Shown here: positions 10,289 through 22,929 of the stretch, one piece after another
How positions within the stretch are numbered: position 1 is the stretch's first letter
How the letters are laid out: every line of letters starts with the position of its first letter
Assembly (NCBI GenBank): GCA_951812925.1
Contig: OX638369.1
Coordinates: 62,944,228 to 63,008,227 of the forward strand
DNA length: 64,000 bases
Source: Calliopum simillimum
Taxonomy: Eukaryota; Arthropoda; Insecta; Diptera; Lauxaniidae
Reading direction: 5' to 3'
Translations under genes and position numbers: made by a program
The notes under the pieces: generated by a model
Databases searched by the model: none
What the model was told of the DNA's origin: nothing
The model's input: only the letters and a program-made list of their open reading frames with translations

Positions 10289-11850
10289 TATTGCGAAGTG
10301 TTAAACTCACATTGAAAATAACTTAATTAAAAAATTAAATTGTAACAAAAAACAATAAATTCGGTTTAAATTTATTCGGAACAAATGGGTTAAAATATTA
10401 AATATTACACAAAATATTCTACGAAAAATTCCATTAGGAGTCACTGAAGTCAAGCAACGCTTAAAACTTAAAAATAATACGTAAAAAATTTAATTAACAT
10501 GAAGTTTCGACTTTTTAGTTTTCGGCAACATATTACATATTGTTCCATTAGGGGTCATTTTCAAGGATTGGTTAAAAATTGCCCATTTGTAAGGGATGTA
10601 GAGGGTTAAAGTTTTCTTCGAAAATATTCCTCTAAATATCCTGCTTAAGTTTTCAAAACACGCGATACAACTTAGATGTAAAGATCGTAAAATTTAGTCT
10701 ATCGAATCAACACATAAAAAAAAATTTCAAAGAACAAAAATTCGAGCTGATCCAGAAAAATGTGAAGACACGAATAACTTATTTTTAGCCATATTTTCAG
10801 AATATATTGGTTTTTTTCAGTTGTACAAGATCGTGTAGAACGGTGTAATGTATAGGCCTTTCATTCAAAAAATAAAATTAATATCTTCGAACTGTGGGAT
10901 AACTCTTTGAATTATTTTAAAGTCCTTTTACAGTCCATTTACTTTGCTTCGCCAAAAGCGATTATAACGGATTATTGTACTTGTGATAAATTAATCCATT
11001 TTTGCCGATTTTTTTTTCTTTATGCTATCCCATTCAACTACGTCCCTGCTGTGTGTCATAAAACTCAAAGTAACGGCAACACTTTGTGCCTATCCTCGTC
11101 AAAAATACTCTACTAGAAATCGGTAGGTAAGCTGTCATTTTCAAAAAGATGTAACATAATAAAATTCTTGTAAAATATTGAATTTCATTGCGAAGTCAAT
11201 CAAAAATGTTTCAGAAATTAATGAAGCAAATAATTTCACAATTTTGTCCTGTGAACTCATTCCTTCATCTTAATTTGACTTTATAACGTATACGAGATTG
11301 TTGTTTAGACTTCGGTGCGCACAATTTCATTAAAGCAAAAAAAAACCCCAAAAAATATTCCTATACATTTTCAAAATTTTCAAAACAATACACACACACA
11401 CAAAAGACCATAACATACATACGCATGTATGTATTCACGCAAACGCTCCCACAAAGGCATACAGGAAACGTGCAAATGGTCTATACCCGCTGACAATGGG
11501 CTACATCAGACATTCGAACAGCATCCATTTTTGAATTTAATAAATGCGCACATTCCTGCCTCTAATTTATGCATGTATGAACGAGACAACCACCTACTCC
11601 AAAAATCAAATAATGATACTGATTGAACGACAACAACAGCAACAGCAATAGCAACAGAAATTGTAATGAAAACACCACAAAAACTATCCAAGCAAATAAT
11701 TTTCATAATTGAATTTTCCAATAAAATTCGAGTACAAAGCGTTGGTAGCAACCGTACGTCAAAATCAGTGCCAATGGAATGGTAACAACATACAGAGAAA
11801 GGTTGGGGCATTTTTGAAATAAAGCAGAAGACTACCTCAATTTTTTTTTT
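10289..11850. other. AT-rich DNA without a recognised gene
   Basis: Contains a CA microsatellite (about 11390-11402), ACATACATACGCATGTATGTAT (about 11414), and CAACAGCAACAG-rich sequence near 11630-11660. This looks like ordinary fly intergenic or intronic DNA. Short ORFs here show no family features. Confidence 0.5.
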
Positions 11851-11857
11851 GGTTTTT

Positions 11858-12340
11858 TATACCATACACCCAAAGTATATTCACTTTGGCAGGGCAGACA
11901 TAGAAAAGTATCTATATTCTTGATAAGCTTCACCGCCTGAGTCGATATAGCCATGTCCATTCGCCTGACTGGCTGGGTGTAGAAATACATTTTCTGGGAA
12001 AACCAAGCAATATAATTCAATGAAATTTGGTACACTGCCTGCGCCGTCAAAGTTTACTCGTGGGGTTGAATTTTCAAATCGGTCAACGGACACGCCTACC
12101 GCCCATACAAAAAATATATTCAAAATTCAACTTTAGGAGTTTTTTTTAAGACAATGCAACCGAAATACACATAAATACTAGTTGTAAGCGCAACCTGTGA
12201 GCAAAAACTGGGTCAAATCGGACAAAAGGGCATGACACCTCTGATATGAGCAAAAGCTTCAAAACTAATGATGAGCAAAATAAGTCTAAATTGCTCATAG
12301 CTTCGACATTTCCTATTTCGATAACTTCAACACCCTATAT
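11858..12340 (+). repeat. Dispersed repeat copy (GCCATGTCCGTCTGTCTG family)
   Basis: It begins TATACCATACACCCAAAGTATATTCACTTTG and continues through GATATAGCCATGTCC, then AATTTGGTACACTGCC and a terminal part with 'GACAAAAGGGCATGACACC'. The same order of blocks is found at 25607-26530 and 33470-33850. Similar sequence is common in fly genomes; the element class is not known to me. Confidence 0.6.
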
Positions 12341-12512
12341 AGGCTGGCAGGAACTGGCACATAATTTTGGGTATTTTACAGTCACAAGGAATTATATAAA
12401 CAAGCCGGTCTAATCAGAACAGCTGCCCTCCATTGAAAATAAATTACTAGAAATAAATTAACAGAATAGTTAATATACTATAAAATGGTTAATATATTTA
12501 GCAGTCAAAGCA

Positions 12513-14939
12513 AAGTATGTGAAGCAAAACACGCCAAGTGTACCAGCAGAAAATTTGTTTGTATCCGATTTCGCTGAAACTTGGGAATATGTTAGGTATC
12601 TGAAGCTAGTTGGTCTAACTTCAAAATTTTGAAAAAATTTTGATGGGGGGATTTCCCACAAATTAACCGATAATTAACCGTGAAAAGAAAATATGTACCG
12701 CTCTCATAGTTTCTGAGATAACTTCATATAAAGTATTAGACCGAATTTGGTTTTCTTAAAATTTTTGAAAAAATTTTACAAAAATTTTGAAAAACTTTTG
12801 ATGGGGGAATTTCCCGTAAGTTAACCGATAATTAACCGTGAAAAGAAAGAATTTACCGCTCTCATAGTTTCTAAGATATAGTGTGGTCTGCTAACTTCAT
12901 AATTTTCTTAAAATTTTCTGATGAGAATATAACAAGATGATTAACTGATATTTAACCGCGGAAATAAAAATTCATTCAGAGTGCTTCAAACCGAGATAAC
13001 GAACATAGCACCCTGTATTTTTAGAAAAAACGGAATTTTTATTCAATTTGTCTTGTTCTACACTGAAAATAAGCACACAATTACTAAAACAATTTTTCTA
13101 TAAAATGTATATTTCGAAAGACGCAAACGGAAATGTGGTCTGTTAACTTCATATGAAGTTAGAGTCCACGCTATATCTCAGAAACTATGAGAGCGGTAAA
13201 CTTTTTCTATTCACAGTTAATTATCGGTTAACTTACGGGAAATTCCCCCATCAAAAAAAAAAAATTTTTTTCTAAAATTTTTTCAAAAAGTTTAAGAAAA
13301 TCAAATTCGGTCTAATAATTTATATGAAATTATCTCAGAAACTATGAGAGCGGTACATTTTCTCTTTTCAGGGTTAAATTTCGGTTAGTTTTCGGGAAAT
13401 TCCCCCATCAAAATTTTTTTCGAAAATTCAAAAAAAAAAAAAAAAAAAAAACAAAAGATTGCTAACTTCATATGAACTTGAAATATCACATTTTCGTTTG
13501 CGTCTAACTTTCGAAATATACATTTTATAGAAAAATTGTTTTGGCAAATGTTTACTTTTTTTCAGTGTAGAATAAGATAGTAATAAAATAAAAGATAATA
13601 AGAATTCCGTTGTTTCAAAGAATACAAGGTGCTATGTTCGTTATCTCGGTTTGGAGCACCCTGTATGAATTTTTATTTCCACGGTTAATTATCGGTTTAT
13701 TATCTGGTTATATCCTCATCAGAAAATTTTAAGAAAATTATGAAGTTAGCAGACCACACTATATCTTAAAATCGATGGGAGCGGTAAATTATTTCTTTTC
13801 ACGGTTAATTATCGAATAATTTACGGGAAATTCCGCCATCAAAATTTTTCAAAATTTTGAAGTTGGTCTGCTAACTTCAGATACCTCAATATGGTAGTAC
13901 CCGTGTGCAAGATAAATAATGCGGGAGGATTTGGTTCAAGTACCATTTGTTGTTTAACCCTCTATGTGTTGAAATTGGCAATTTTTGTGATGTTCATAAA
14001 AAGGGTGTATTTTCAAAAATTTATAGCTTACACAAAACTTTGCAAATTGATAATTGTAAGAAACCAATGCTATTTATTTTCAAATGTTCTTTTTTTAAAA
14101 AAATAAGAGTACTCAAAATAAAATAATTTTTCACCAAAATTTTTGAAATTTACAAATACTTTTGCATTAGTTTTTAAAAAAACCCTTAAATTTTTTTGAT
14201 AAGTACGTAAATTAAAGCATAATTTATAAGCTTTAAAATTATGCATGACTCCAGATGGGAGATTCGGTCGCTACATGTGAGTTTTTGGCTTTTGAAGGCC
14301 AGGGCAGGCAAAACTCTTTTTTTAATCAAGAGGAAGGCATCTTACGATAAAAGTGTACTTGGCATAAAATGCTAAGAATCGTTCAAGAAATACGTGTGAA
14401 TTTTTATGGAATTTTGCTTAAGTTTTTTTTAATAATTTTTTAAAATTTTTTTTTCAAAAATTTTTAAGCTATCCAAAAAACTCAAAAAAATTCACACGTG
14501 TTTCTTGAACGATTCTAAGCATTTTAAGCCTTGAATACTTTTTTCGTAAGATGCCTTCCTCTTGAGTAAAAAAAAGAGTTTAAAAAATGTTAAGTGCGGT
14601 TTTTTAAAAAAAAAAAGCAAAACTATTTTTAAATTTAAAAAATTTTAGTGCAAAAATTTTTGTTTTTAAAGTAATATTTTTTTTTTTTGTAAAAAAACAT
14701 TTAAAAACGAATAGGATAAGTTTATTACAATTATCAATTTACAAAGCTTTGTGTAACCTATAAATTTTTGAAAATAGACCCTCTTTATGAAAATCACAAA
14801 AAGCGCTAACTTCAACACCATGTATTTTAATAACAAATGGTATTAGGACCAAAACCTCCCATACTATTACACATAGGTACTACCATATTGCCAAATTTGA
14901 GCGGAATGGGAGATACACTTGGCGTGTTTTGCTTCATAT
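12513..14939. mobile_element. Fold-back element family A, copy 1
   Basis: Long inverted arms. The outer end reads TGAAGCAAAACACGCCAAGT at 12513 and its inverse ends near 14939. The arms meet near 14400-14480, with an inner inverted segment 'TTCTTGAACGATTCTAAGCAT' on both sides. The left arm is interrupted at 12594-13886 by a second fold-back. Small ORFs inside (for example at 13891) are just arm sequence, since similar peptides arise from copy 2. No transposase is seen. Confidence 0.75.
12594..13886. mobile_element. Fold-back element family B nested in family A
   Basis: Starts AGGTATCTGAAG and ends CTTCAGATACCT. Within are repeated inverted blocks: 'CCGATAATTAACCGTGAAAAG' with 'CCGCTCTCATAGTTTCTGAGAT' (several copies), and ACCGAGATAACGAACATAGCA (12990) mirrored near 13630. 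Removing it rejoins the family A arm: 'GGGAATATG' before it and 'AATATGGTAGTACC' after it match copy 2's 'TTAATATGGTAGTCG'. A target duplication of about AATATG is possible. Confidence 0.7.
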
Positions 14940-17217
14940 ACTACTCAAAAAAGATAGACTATTTTTTTTTTTTTTTTTCGAAAATACATGTGAAGTTTTA
15001 AGCTTACAGTTGTTCACAGAATCTCGTAAGCCAAAACAAAAAGTACTAATAAGTTCATTAAGGTGTTGGTTAACGGTACTTAAAAAAAATTTACTCCAAT
15101 TCCGAACTTCAAAAAATGAATTAAACGCTTCTAGATTGACCTTTTCGCCAATTGCATAGCTGAGAAAATTTCAACAGTTTTATTTAGAACTTATCTGTTA
15201 GGTAGCGCTGAATGTTTGGTTATTCAAAATGATTTCTATTGAACACATTGCGTTGATGTAGCGTTGTCAACTGTCCTCTTTTAACCGGAACCTCTTAACT
15301 TAAACCTTACTTATGAAACTTGCAAGAGGTCAAAATTGTCATTATGTTCTAACCGAATGAAGGAAGAAACTCTGAAGAAAATGACTTCTTAATCGCGAAA
15401 ATATTATAAATGTACAATATGTATAGCATTGATTCATTAACTTTCCAAAATTGATCTCCACATGAAAATTGATTAAGTAATGTCAAAGTTATGGACAATT
15501 TTGTGAAATACTGTTTGTCATTATTTGCCAACTTTTTCCATCCCTCCAAAATCCACAAAATAAAAATGGATAACATTTTTTTTTTTGCCATTTTTGTACC
15601 AAATTTCAGTGAAATCAGAGGTGGTGACGCCTCGGAATGGCTGAATGTAATTTTTGGACGTAGAACGCTGAAGGAGGTATCAGCTTTGTTTTTCTAGCAA
15701 ATTCAAGATCAATTCAGTTTATGTTTAGATGAATTTAGCTTTTTTTTTCTAGTTTGTCATCAATAATGAAAATTTATAAATAAACTTTGTGCTTGTACTC
15801 TTTTTCATTGCTTGCTGTCCTCCTTTTTTGAAAATTGAGCTGGCTGCCCTACGTTTATGCAACAAAATACCAGCATTATTCCATATGGTGTACGCGTAAA
15901 CTATGTATGCTCCAATTTTTTTTTAAATTATTTTGGTTGCTTGATAAAATTTAAAAAAATTTTTTTTTATGGAATCGAAACTCCCACAAAACACCTTAGT
16001 TCGTTGCTTTAAGTAATGGCATGCTCTTTTTCGCCGCATTGATTTTAATCAGCTTAATCCTGCATATCGACGACGACAACGACGACGACGAAGAATCGCA
16101 GATGACAATGCACTGCGCCATGATCCCTAATCTCTGATTCCCGATACCAAATGTTATCGGTGCGGTTTTTCATTGAAGCGCATCAATTTATCTTCTTCTT
16201 ACGCTTCATCGCTACCGAACATATCGCATTTCGCATTTTCTCTGCTCCAACTCCTCATTCCTTTTACCATTCGTGCGATTTTCTGTTGTTGTGTTACTTG
16301 TGGGCTTTAGTTTTGCCAAACTAACACCATCTCCATCGCCTTTAACAACCTTAACGTGGCACATTCGTCCTTGTCCGTCCTGTCGTTTGCCGCCACAAAT
16401 CATTTCAATTTCATAGTTGAATTGCAACGTTCGCTGCCAACAGCCTCCATTGCATGTTCCACTCTGGAAGCAGCTCAGTTTTGTTCAGCTCGGCACAGAT
16501 TCTGTGGAGTTTTGTTTTCGCTCGTTGTAGGTTGTGGGTTTTTAACCTGGCCACAGTAATCTTATTACGAGTTAGTTGTTCGAACCTAATCAATTACCAA
16601 CATAATTACAAACTTTACTAATCTGCTTACGTTCTCATATGGAAGTTTAATGCGCTGATCAAATTGTAGCAGTTGTGTGAGCTTCGTTGTGTAACGCCCA
16701 AAAAGTGCACTGCGAAAAATTATGTTTAACTTTAAAATAAATAGTATCCGTAAAAGACAAAGTTGACAATTATTTTATGTATCGAGTATTCTATACGAGT
16801 ATAATACTCTTTGCGAGCGGACCTAATATTCATTGTTGTCTATGTAAATAAAGGGTTTTCCAATAGCGATGAGTGCATTTTGAAAATGTTATTAAATTTT
16901 TAGTATTTAATTTCTTAAGAAAATTTAAAATAAATGGATATTTCTAGGTTTTCCAGTGCTCTGAGTGTGCTCTAAGCGCACAGTAAAACCTAAGGATATA
17001 CAAACAATTTTAATTTTTAAAAAATTCGGCATGTGTTTTCGCTTCTTGAACTTGATGAATTCTTCAATTGTAAGTTTCTACCTAAAATCTCATAAAAATG
17101 CCAAAACTTAAATAAATAAGAATACATATGTTTAAAACTAAATAGTTCTACCTCTTGAAACTCTATTACTATTCTATTTCCTGAAGACTTCCATACTTAG
17201 ATATAGGTTTTTATTAA
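14940..17217. other. DNA without a recognised gene; GAC repeat
   Basis: Mostly AT-rich. A GACGAC repeat lies at about 16068-16095. The block 16000-16560 is less AT-rich and free of the repeats seen elsewhere, so it may be unique host DNA. ORFs on both strands there are short and unrecognised. Confidence 0.4.
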
Positions 17218-17348
17218 TAAAAGGTGATCCAATATGAAGTCCATTTTCCAACTGGGTTGTTTTAACAGCTGTTATATGTCAAATGGATTGTCCATATAAC
17301 GTTTGTGTTCAGTATTCAATACGACTCAATCATAAATAGACTAATGCT

Positions 17349-17725
17349 GGAATTAGCCAAGAAGTAGCGTTTCGTAACGTAACGTCACGGTTGCTTGTCA
17401 ACGTAGTATCGATTAGTGAAAACGGTAGGCAACGTTCGAAATGTCACCTCACAACTACAAAATTACTTGAAAAATTCTAGTTTTTGTAAACAAGCATCCA
17501 TTGTCATACTTATTTTAATTAATTTGTTCAAAAAATTTAATTTATAACATCCAAATTTAATTTATTTTATCTAACAACGTAGTGCGACGTTTGAAAATCT
17601 AATTTCAACAGGTCTCAACGTTGCGTACCGCTACTTTACGATTTCACTAATCGCTTACACGCTTCTGCCATTTGATAGATTTTGACAGAAGTCACGTTAC
17701 GAAACGCTACTTCTTGGCTAATTCC
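17349..17725. mobile_element. MITE inserted in the mariner element
   Basis: Ends are perfect inverted repeats of about 27 bp starting GGAATTAGCCAAGAAGTAGC. The body is AT-rich with 'CAACGT' motifs near each arm and no coding capacity. It lies in the mariner 5' region, upstream of the transposase relic. The target duplication is unclear; GC on each side is possible. Confidence 0.8.
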
Positions 17726-17732
17726 GCCATAA

Positions 17733-18728
17733 CTCCTGAACAACGTTTAGTAATTCTAAAATCAGTCATCAGTAAGAGAATGTTATAGAGTTCTTCAACA
17801 TCATTTTGGTCGTTATGAGCGTCCATCTGAGCGCACTATTCGTAACACCATCACCAGATTTCGAAGCAATTTGACACAATTGGATATTCATCATTCAAAC
17901 AGAGTGCAAAGAGCCCGTAATTTAGAGAGTATTGCTGCATTAGCAGAGAGTGTTCGTGAAAACTGTGAACAATCCATTCGTCGCCGATCTCAGCCTTTGG
18001 GCATCTCTTATGGATCATTGTGGCGTATCTTGAGGCGTGATCTTGGTCCTATAAAATATAGCTCGTACACGAATTGAAGCCGGCTGATCTTGGTGTACGT
18101 TTTAATTTCGGTGTATGGGCCTTACAACAAATTCATTTCTGGTTGAACGGCTACGTTAACAAGCTAAATTGCCGTATGTGGGCCGATGAACAACCAAAAG
18201 CAATCCCAGAGCTTCCAATGTATCACGATAAATGTACTGTTTGGTGTGGTTTACGGGCAGGAGGTATCATCGGATCGTATTTCTTCAAAAATGCGGATGG
18301 AGTCCGTGTTACGATCATTAGTGCTCGCTACAGAGCAATGATCAATGAATTTTTATTGGCAAAAATTTTTCATATTAGTGTAGCTGACTTCTGGTTTCAA
18401 CAGGATGGCGCAACATGCCATACAGCTGGAAAAACAATCGCTTTATTGAGGGAAACGTTCGATGAAAACATCATCTCAAGGAATGCACCTGATAATTGGC
18501 CACCAAGATCGTGTCATTTGACGCCATTGGATTACTTTTTTTGAAGATATGTTAAATCACATCGACAAACCCAAAACTATTGACGATTTGGAAGCCAACA
18601 TAACTCGTGTTATTCAAGGAATACCGGCTGATATGCTCAAAAGAGTTGTCGTAAATTGGACCCACAAAATGAACCATTTACGAGCTAGTCGTGGGCAATA
18701 TTTGGACGAAATAATTTTTAAACATTGA
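17733..18728 (+). pseudogene. Mariner transposase relic (DD41D)
   Basis: Pieces in several frames follow mariner transposase order: ITPEQRLVILKS, the helix-turn-helix part with 'RPSERTIRNTI', a second helix region with 'SIRRRSQPLGISYGSLWRIL' (ORF 17871-18077), and the catalytic domain (18074-18544) with NGYVNK, QQDGATCHTA and NWPPRSCHLTPLDYF. The second and third Asp are 41 residues apart, marking the DD41D ('rosa') group. The first catalytic Asp segment is deleted: 'WALQQIHFWL' stands where a 'SDEAHFWL'-type sequence is expected. A frameshift near 18540 separates the C-terminal 'KPKTIDDLEANITRVI' part. Non-functional. Confidence 0.9.
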
Positions 18729-18809
18729 GTTTAACCGAACTATCATTCCAAATAAAGATTTGCATCAATACAATGATTTTTAAGTATTTATTTAGATCAC
18801 CCGTTATAA

Positions 18810-20027
18810 AAAAGAAATCCCAATCATCAGAAAAAATAGTAGTACCTAGCCGATGGGCATGATCGGGCCCAGTAAACATCCACCTCTCATATAGCCTAAA
18901 ATTTTATGGCCATAACTTCGAGAATATTTCAAGTACAACAAAATTATTTGATATTTGAGATACTATTGGTAGCATTTAGCTTCTAGTGTCTACTAGCGAT
19001 CGAATCATGAACACGCCCATAGACCGAAATCGTCCGCCATTTTGTTTTCGAGAAATTTTATCCTGATAATAAGTGGGAAACACTTATGATCGGTTAGAAT
19101 CGCATTCTACAGCACTGTGCAGCGCCAAGTAACACGTGCAAATGATAAAATCTTATTATCAGCTATCCTTATTGTCTACGACGTGAATTGTTAAGTTTTT
19201 TTTTATCGATTAATCGATAAGACACTTAACACATTATACCTCTGAGGCTACATAAGCTTTTTTTTCAGTGTACCTTTCAACCATGTTTTTCCTATTTGTG
19301 TTTCATAGTAAAATTGTGGCTAAAGAATTCACTACTACATCGCATTTCGTTGCAACACTAAAAACAACTTATGGCATAAAAAGACCTTCTCGCAATCGGC
19401 AGGATTTTCACACTGAAACCTTGCACGGTGGTGGTGGAGTAGAACAGATTGCTTTTATGCAAAGTTTATCTCAGCTTTGCTTGCTCCAGCCAGAATGGGC
19501 TGAAGTAGATTTTTCTTTTTGCTGTGATCGACACTAATTGTCTTGTAGAAGACGTTCAATTTGCTTTAAATCAGCATTATTTGGGCTAAAACAATTTTCG
19601 AGTTGCAATCAATTGAAGCGTAACTAAGTAAATAATTTGCTGAGCTGTTGATAAGCAACTTAAATTTAGTGGAAGTTAACATTTCATTCGAGTTAGTAAA
19701 CAAAGAAGACGCTAATTTACGAAAGGAAATTTTGATAAATTAAAAGAGTATGGATCCGGCCAGCTGCGAAACTGAATTACAAACTTTGGATTCAAATTAA
19801 AGAAAAAGCTATGTACCATACAGTACATTAACAATAGTTGTGTCTGAAAAACTCTGTCAGCATCAGTGGCGTGTCCAGAGGGTGGGCTATGGGAGCTAAA
19901 GCCTCCACCCATAAGCTCTAAATTGTGACTGGATATTAAAGGAAAATTATCAATTATATCTCAAAATCTACCTATCGTCCGACTTAGGTCCCCCGTTCTT
20001 AAATGTTTGCTTGTGCTACGCATGTTG
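18810..20027. other. No gene seen
   Basis: AT-rich sequence with a short perfect palindrome TATCGATTAATCGATA near 19205. An 89-codon ORF at 19268-19537 has no recognisable domain and is not supported. Confidence 0.4.
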
Positions 20028-20576
20028 CAGACTTGAGGATAATGCTCTTAATTTTTAGTTCATTGAGTTTTTCACTACCACAAAATAAGTTTTGGAGACA
20101 GTAATAAATTTACTTAACTAAATTTAGTGATAATACAAATACTTCATTATCAAAAATTCTTTTAATGGTAATTAAAAATATTTCACTATCAATCAATTCG
20201 TTTACTAATACTTTTCACTACCATTAAATTGATTTGATGGTAATGAAAAATTTACCATTATCACTAAATCTATTAAAAGAAAAAATTTATTTCATTGAGT
20301 TAAATTAAACTTTAATGAATATTTTCACTAAGAGTTTCAATAAATTCAATGAAACATATTTTCGCTTACATTGAATTTATTGAAACTTAAATAAAATTTT
20401 CCTTAAAAGTTACATTATTTAATGGAGCAAATTTTTATAAACATTAAGTTAAATGAAACTTGTACCTAAAGAAAATTTAAAAAAAAAGTGTTCTTTAGAG
20501 ATTCATTAAATTTAATGGAACTAATTTTCTTTTTCATAGAATTAAATGAAACTTTAATGTAAAATCCCCAAGTCTG
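20028..20576. mobile_element. MITE built from the phrase CATTAAATTTAATG
   Basis: The ends CAGACTTGAGGAT and ATCCCCAAGTCTG are inverted repeats (13 bp, one mismatch). The interior is a chain of near-palindromic motifs such as CCATTAAATTGATTTGATGG, TTCAATAAATTCAATGAAAC and ATTAAATTTAATGGAAC. No coding capacity. The CAG start is like hAT ends, but no 8-bp duplication is apparent. Confidence 0.6.
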
Positions 20577-21342
20577 GTCTCTAGCTAGTACGACCGATTC
20601 TTAACACTCAGCGCAGTGTTTTGATGGTTTAGTAGGTTCAGAAGGTGCCTGATCCCTTGTCTTTACTTGAATATTTTTCAGAGTATGCATATTCAACTCT
20701 TAGTATTTGTATAGATGGTGACACGAACGAGTTTTGCTGAACTTTTTCGCATTATCTTAAATAACCCTCTCAATATAAATTTGCATGGCTGATGAAAAGT
20801 GAAAATTGCTGAGCTCTCTTGATGAATGCGTTCGTTCATTTTCATACCACATTTAAATGATTGATATGTTTTGTGATTTTCATTGTATCTAGAATAAATT
20901 ATTTCCAGTGTTTTCATGAAAAGACATAATATACATACCTAAGTATATGGATACATATTCCTACATTTTTTTTTGCTTTGTTTTCGTAATGTTTTTACTT
21001 AAAAACATGGAACAGTAAGCTCCAACCACCAATGACACTTGACACTTGCTTTGATGGTAGCTAATAATATTACTACATTTCGCCCAGGGCAAACTTTGTG
21101 CGACAAAAAAAAAAGGTTTTATGACTAGTTGAATAGTCATCTAAGACTTATGGAAAAATATATATTTCAAGAACTCATTATGCCGCCCCTTAAAGCTTAC
21201 TTTTGTCGCCTTCTTAAGCCCCCTTCGATCCTCTACTAGCTACTCTAGTGCCAATGACGTAAACATCTAAGCCCAACAAATAATAAAAGTTTCGTATAAC
21301 TCAGTCTATCGATTTGAAGTACATAAGTTTGTATATATAAGG
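20577..21342. other. No gene seen
   Basis: AT-rich with no recognised repeat or coding signal. Confidence 0.4.
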
Positions 21343-22929
21343 AATTCTCAAAAATTTGGGAATTCTACAGTTTTTGAGGCACATTCACCAAACTTGGTGG
21401 AGAGGTCACTTTTTACATAAGAATCAAAAAACTGAAGGACACAAGTCACGGAAAAGGTCGTTAAAAAAGTTACGTATAAATATGAAGCAAAACACGCCAA
21501 GTTTACCAGCTGAAAATTTCTTTTCTCCGATTTTGCTCAAATTTGTTAATATGGTAGTCGTGGTATGCAAAAACAATAATCCGAGAGGATTCGGTCCTAG
21601 TAACATTTATTGTTAAAATACAGGGTGTTGAAGTTGGCGTTTTTAGTCGTTTTCATGAAAAGGGTGTTTTTTCAAAAATTTAAAGCTTACGCCAAAGTTT
21701 GTAAATTGATATGTAGTATAAGTAAGTGGTCCCATTCATTTTTAAGTGTTCTTTTTACAAAAAAATATTACTTGGTGAAAAAAATTTTTTTTCACCAAAA
21801 TTTTGCAAAAAAAAATTTCTCAAAAATTATTCAAAAAAAAAAAAAAATACAGTTTAAAAAATTCCAAAAAAATTCACACGTATTTCTTTAACGATTCTAA
21901 GTATTTTATGCCTAGTACACTTTTTTCGTAAGATGCCTTCCTCTTGAGTAAACAAAGAGTTTTGCCTGCCGTGGACGTTCAAAAGCCAAAAACTCTCATC
22001 CAGCGACCGAATCCCATCTTGAGTCACACATCATTTTAAAGCTTTTTAATTATGCTTTAATTTTCTCGAGCTAAGTTTTAGATGATCTATTACTTAAAAA
22101 ATAAGCTCGATTTTGTGTTATTAGTTTTAAGTTTAAAATGTTTTCTTCATTAATTTTAAGTAACTTTTTATAAGCTCCGGGAGCAAGAGCTTAGTTTTAA
22201 ATCTCAATTCCTGCAATCAATTTGCATTTTGCTAATATATTTAATTTTTGCATCGTAGCATGTTTCATATAATTTTATCGAGGGCCATACTTTTTACAGC
22301 CCTGTATATATCATTTACTGTTATTGTTCCATATTTGTATATATGAGTTAAATGTTTAAGTACCTTTTGTCTCAATAAATCATTTGAACTTTGAACTATG
22401 CTTTAATTTAAAGTACTTTTAAAAAAAAATTGAGAGGTTTTTTTTTTTTAAAAATTCAAAAGTATATTTAAGTTTAAAAAATTTCGTTAAAAAAAAATTT
22501 TTTCACCAAGAAATATTTTTTTTATAAAAAGAACACTTCAAAATGAATGGGACTAGTAATTTAGATTTATCAATTTACAAACTTTAGTGTAAGCTAAAAA
22601 TTTTAGAAAAAAAACCCTTTTCATGAAAATTACTAAAAACGCCAAATTCAACACCCTGTATTTTAATAATAAATGGTACTAAAACCAAATCCTCCCGTAT
22701 TATTTTTTGCATACCAGGACTACCATATTGCCAAATTTGAGCGAAATCGGAGACAAAAAAATGTTCAGCTGGTACACTTGGCGTGTTTTGCTTCATATAT
22801 ATACGAAACTTTTTTAACGACCTTTTCCGTGCCCTTCAGTTTTTTGATTCTTATGTAAAAAATGACCTCTTCACCAAGTTTGGTGAATGTACCTCAAAAA
22901 CTGTAGGATTCCCAAATTTTTGAGAATTA
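21343..22929. mobile_element. Fold-back element family A, copy 2
   Basis: Inverted arms from AATTCTCAAAAATTTGGGAA (21343) to the mirror ending near 22929, longer at the outside than copy 1 (12513-14939). The arms share 'TGAAGCAAAACACGCCAAGT', 'AATACAGGGTGTTGAAGTTGG' and 'AAGATGCCTTCCTCTTGAGT' with copy 1. The right arm is interrupted by a short retroposon at 22064-22396. No transposase ORF. Confidence 0.75.
22064..22396 (+). mobile_element. Short non-LTR retroposon with a 13-bp target duplication
   Basis: TATGCTTTAATTT stands directly before (22051-22063) and after (22397-22409) this 333-bp insert. The insert ends with AATAAA-like sequence (TCAATAAATC) and a tandem tail TTTGAACTTTGAAC rather than poly(A). 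This fits a 5'-truncated LINE or a SINE mobilised by a LINE with a repeat-type tail. No coding part is left. Confidence 0.7.

Larger units (their letters stand above)
17220..18804 (+). mobile_element. Mariner-like transposon (DD41D type), defective
   Basis: The left end AAAGGTGATC and right end GATCACCCGT form a short imperfect TIR. TA flanks both sides (17218-17219 and 18805-18806), the standard Tc1/mariner target duplication. It contains a broken transposase (17733-18728) and a 377-bp MITE (17349-17725), which accounts for its length of 1585 bp; without the MITE it would be about 1.2 kb, normal for mariner. Confidence 0.85.

Noticed and set aside
13891..14106. 71-codon ORF, with a similar peptide near 21550
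   Set aside because: The resemblance arises because both lie in arms of the same non-coding fold-back family.
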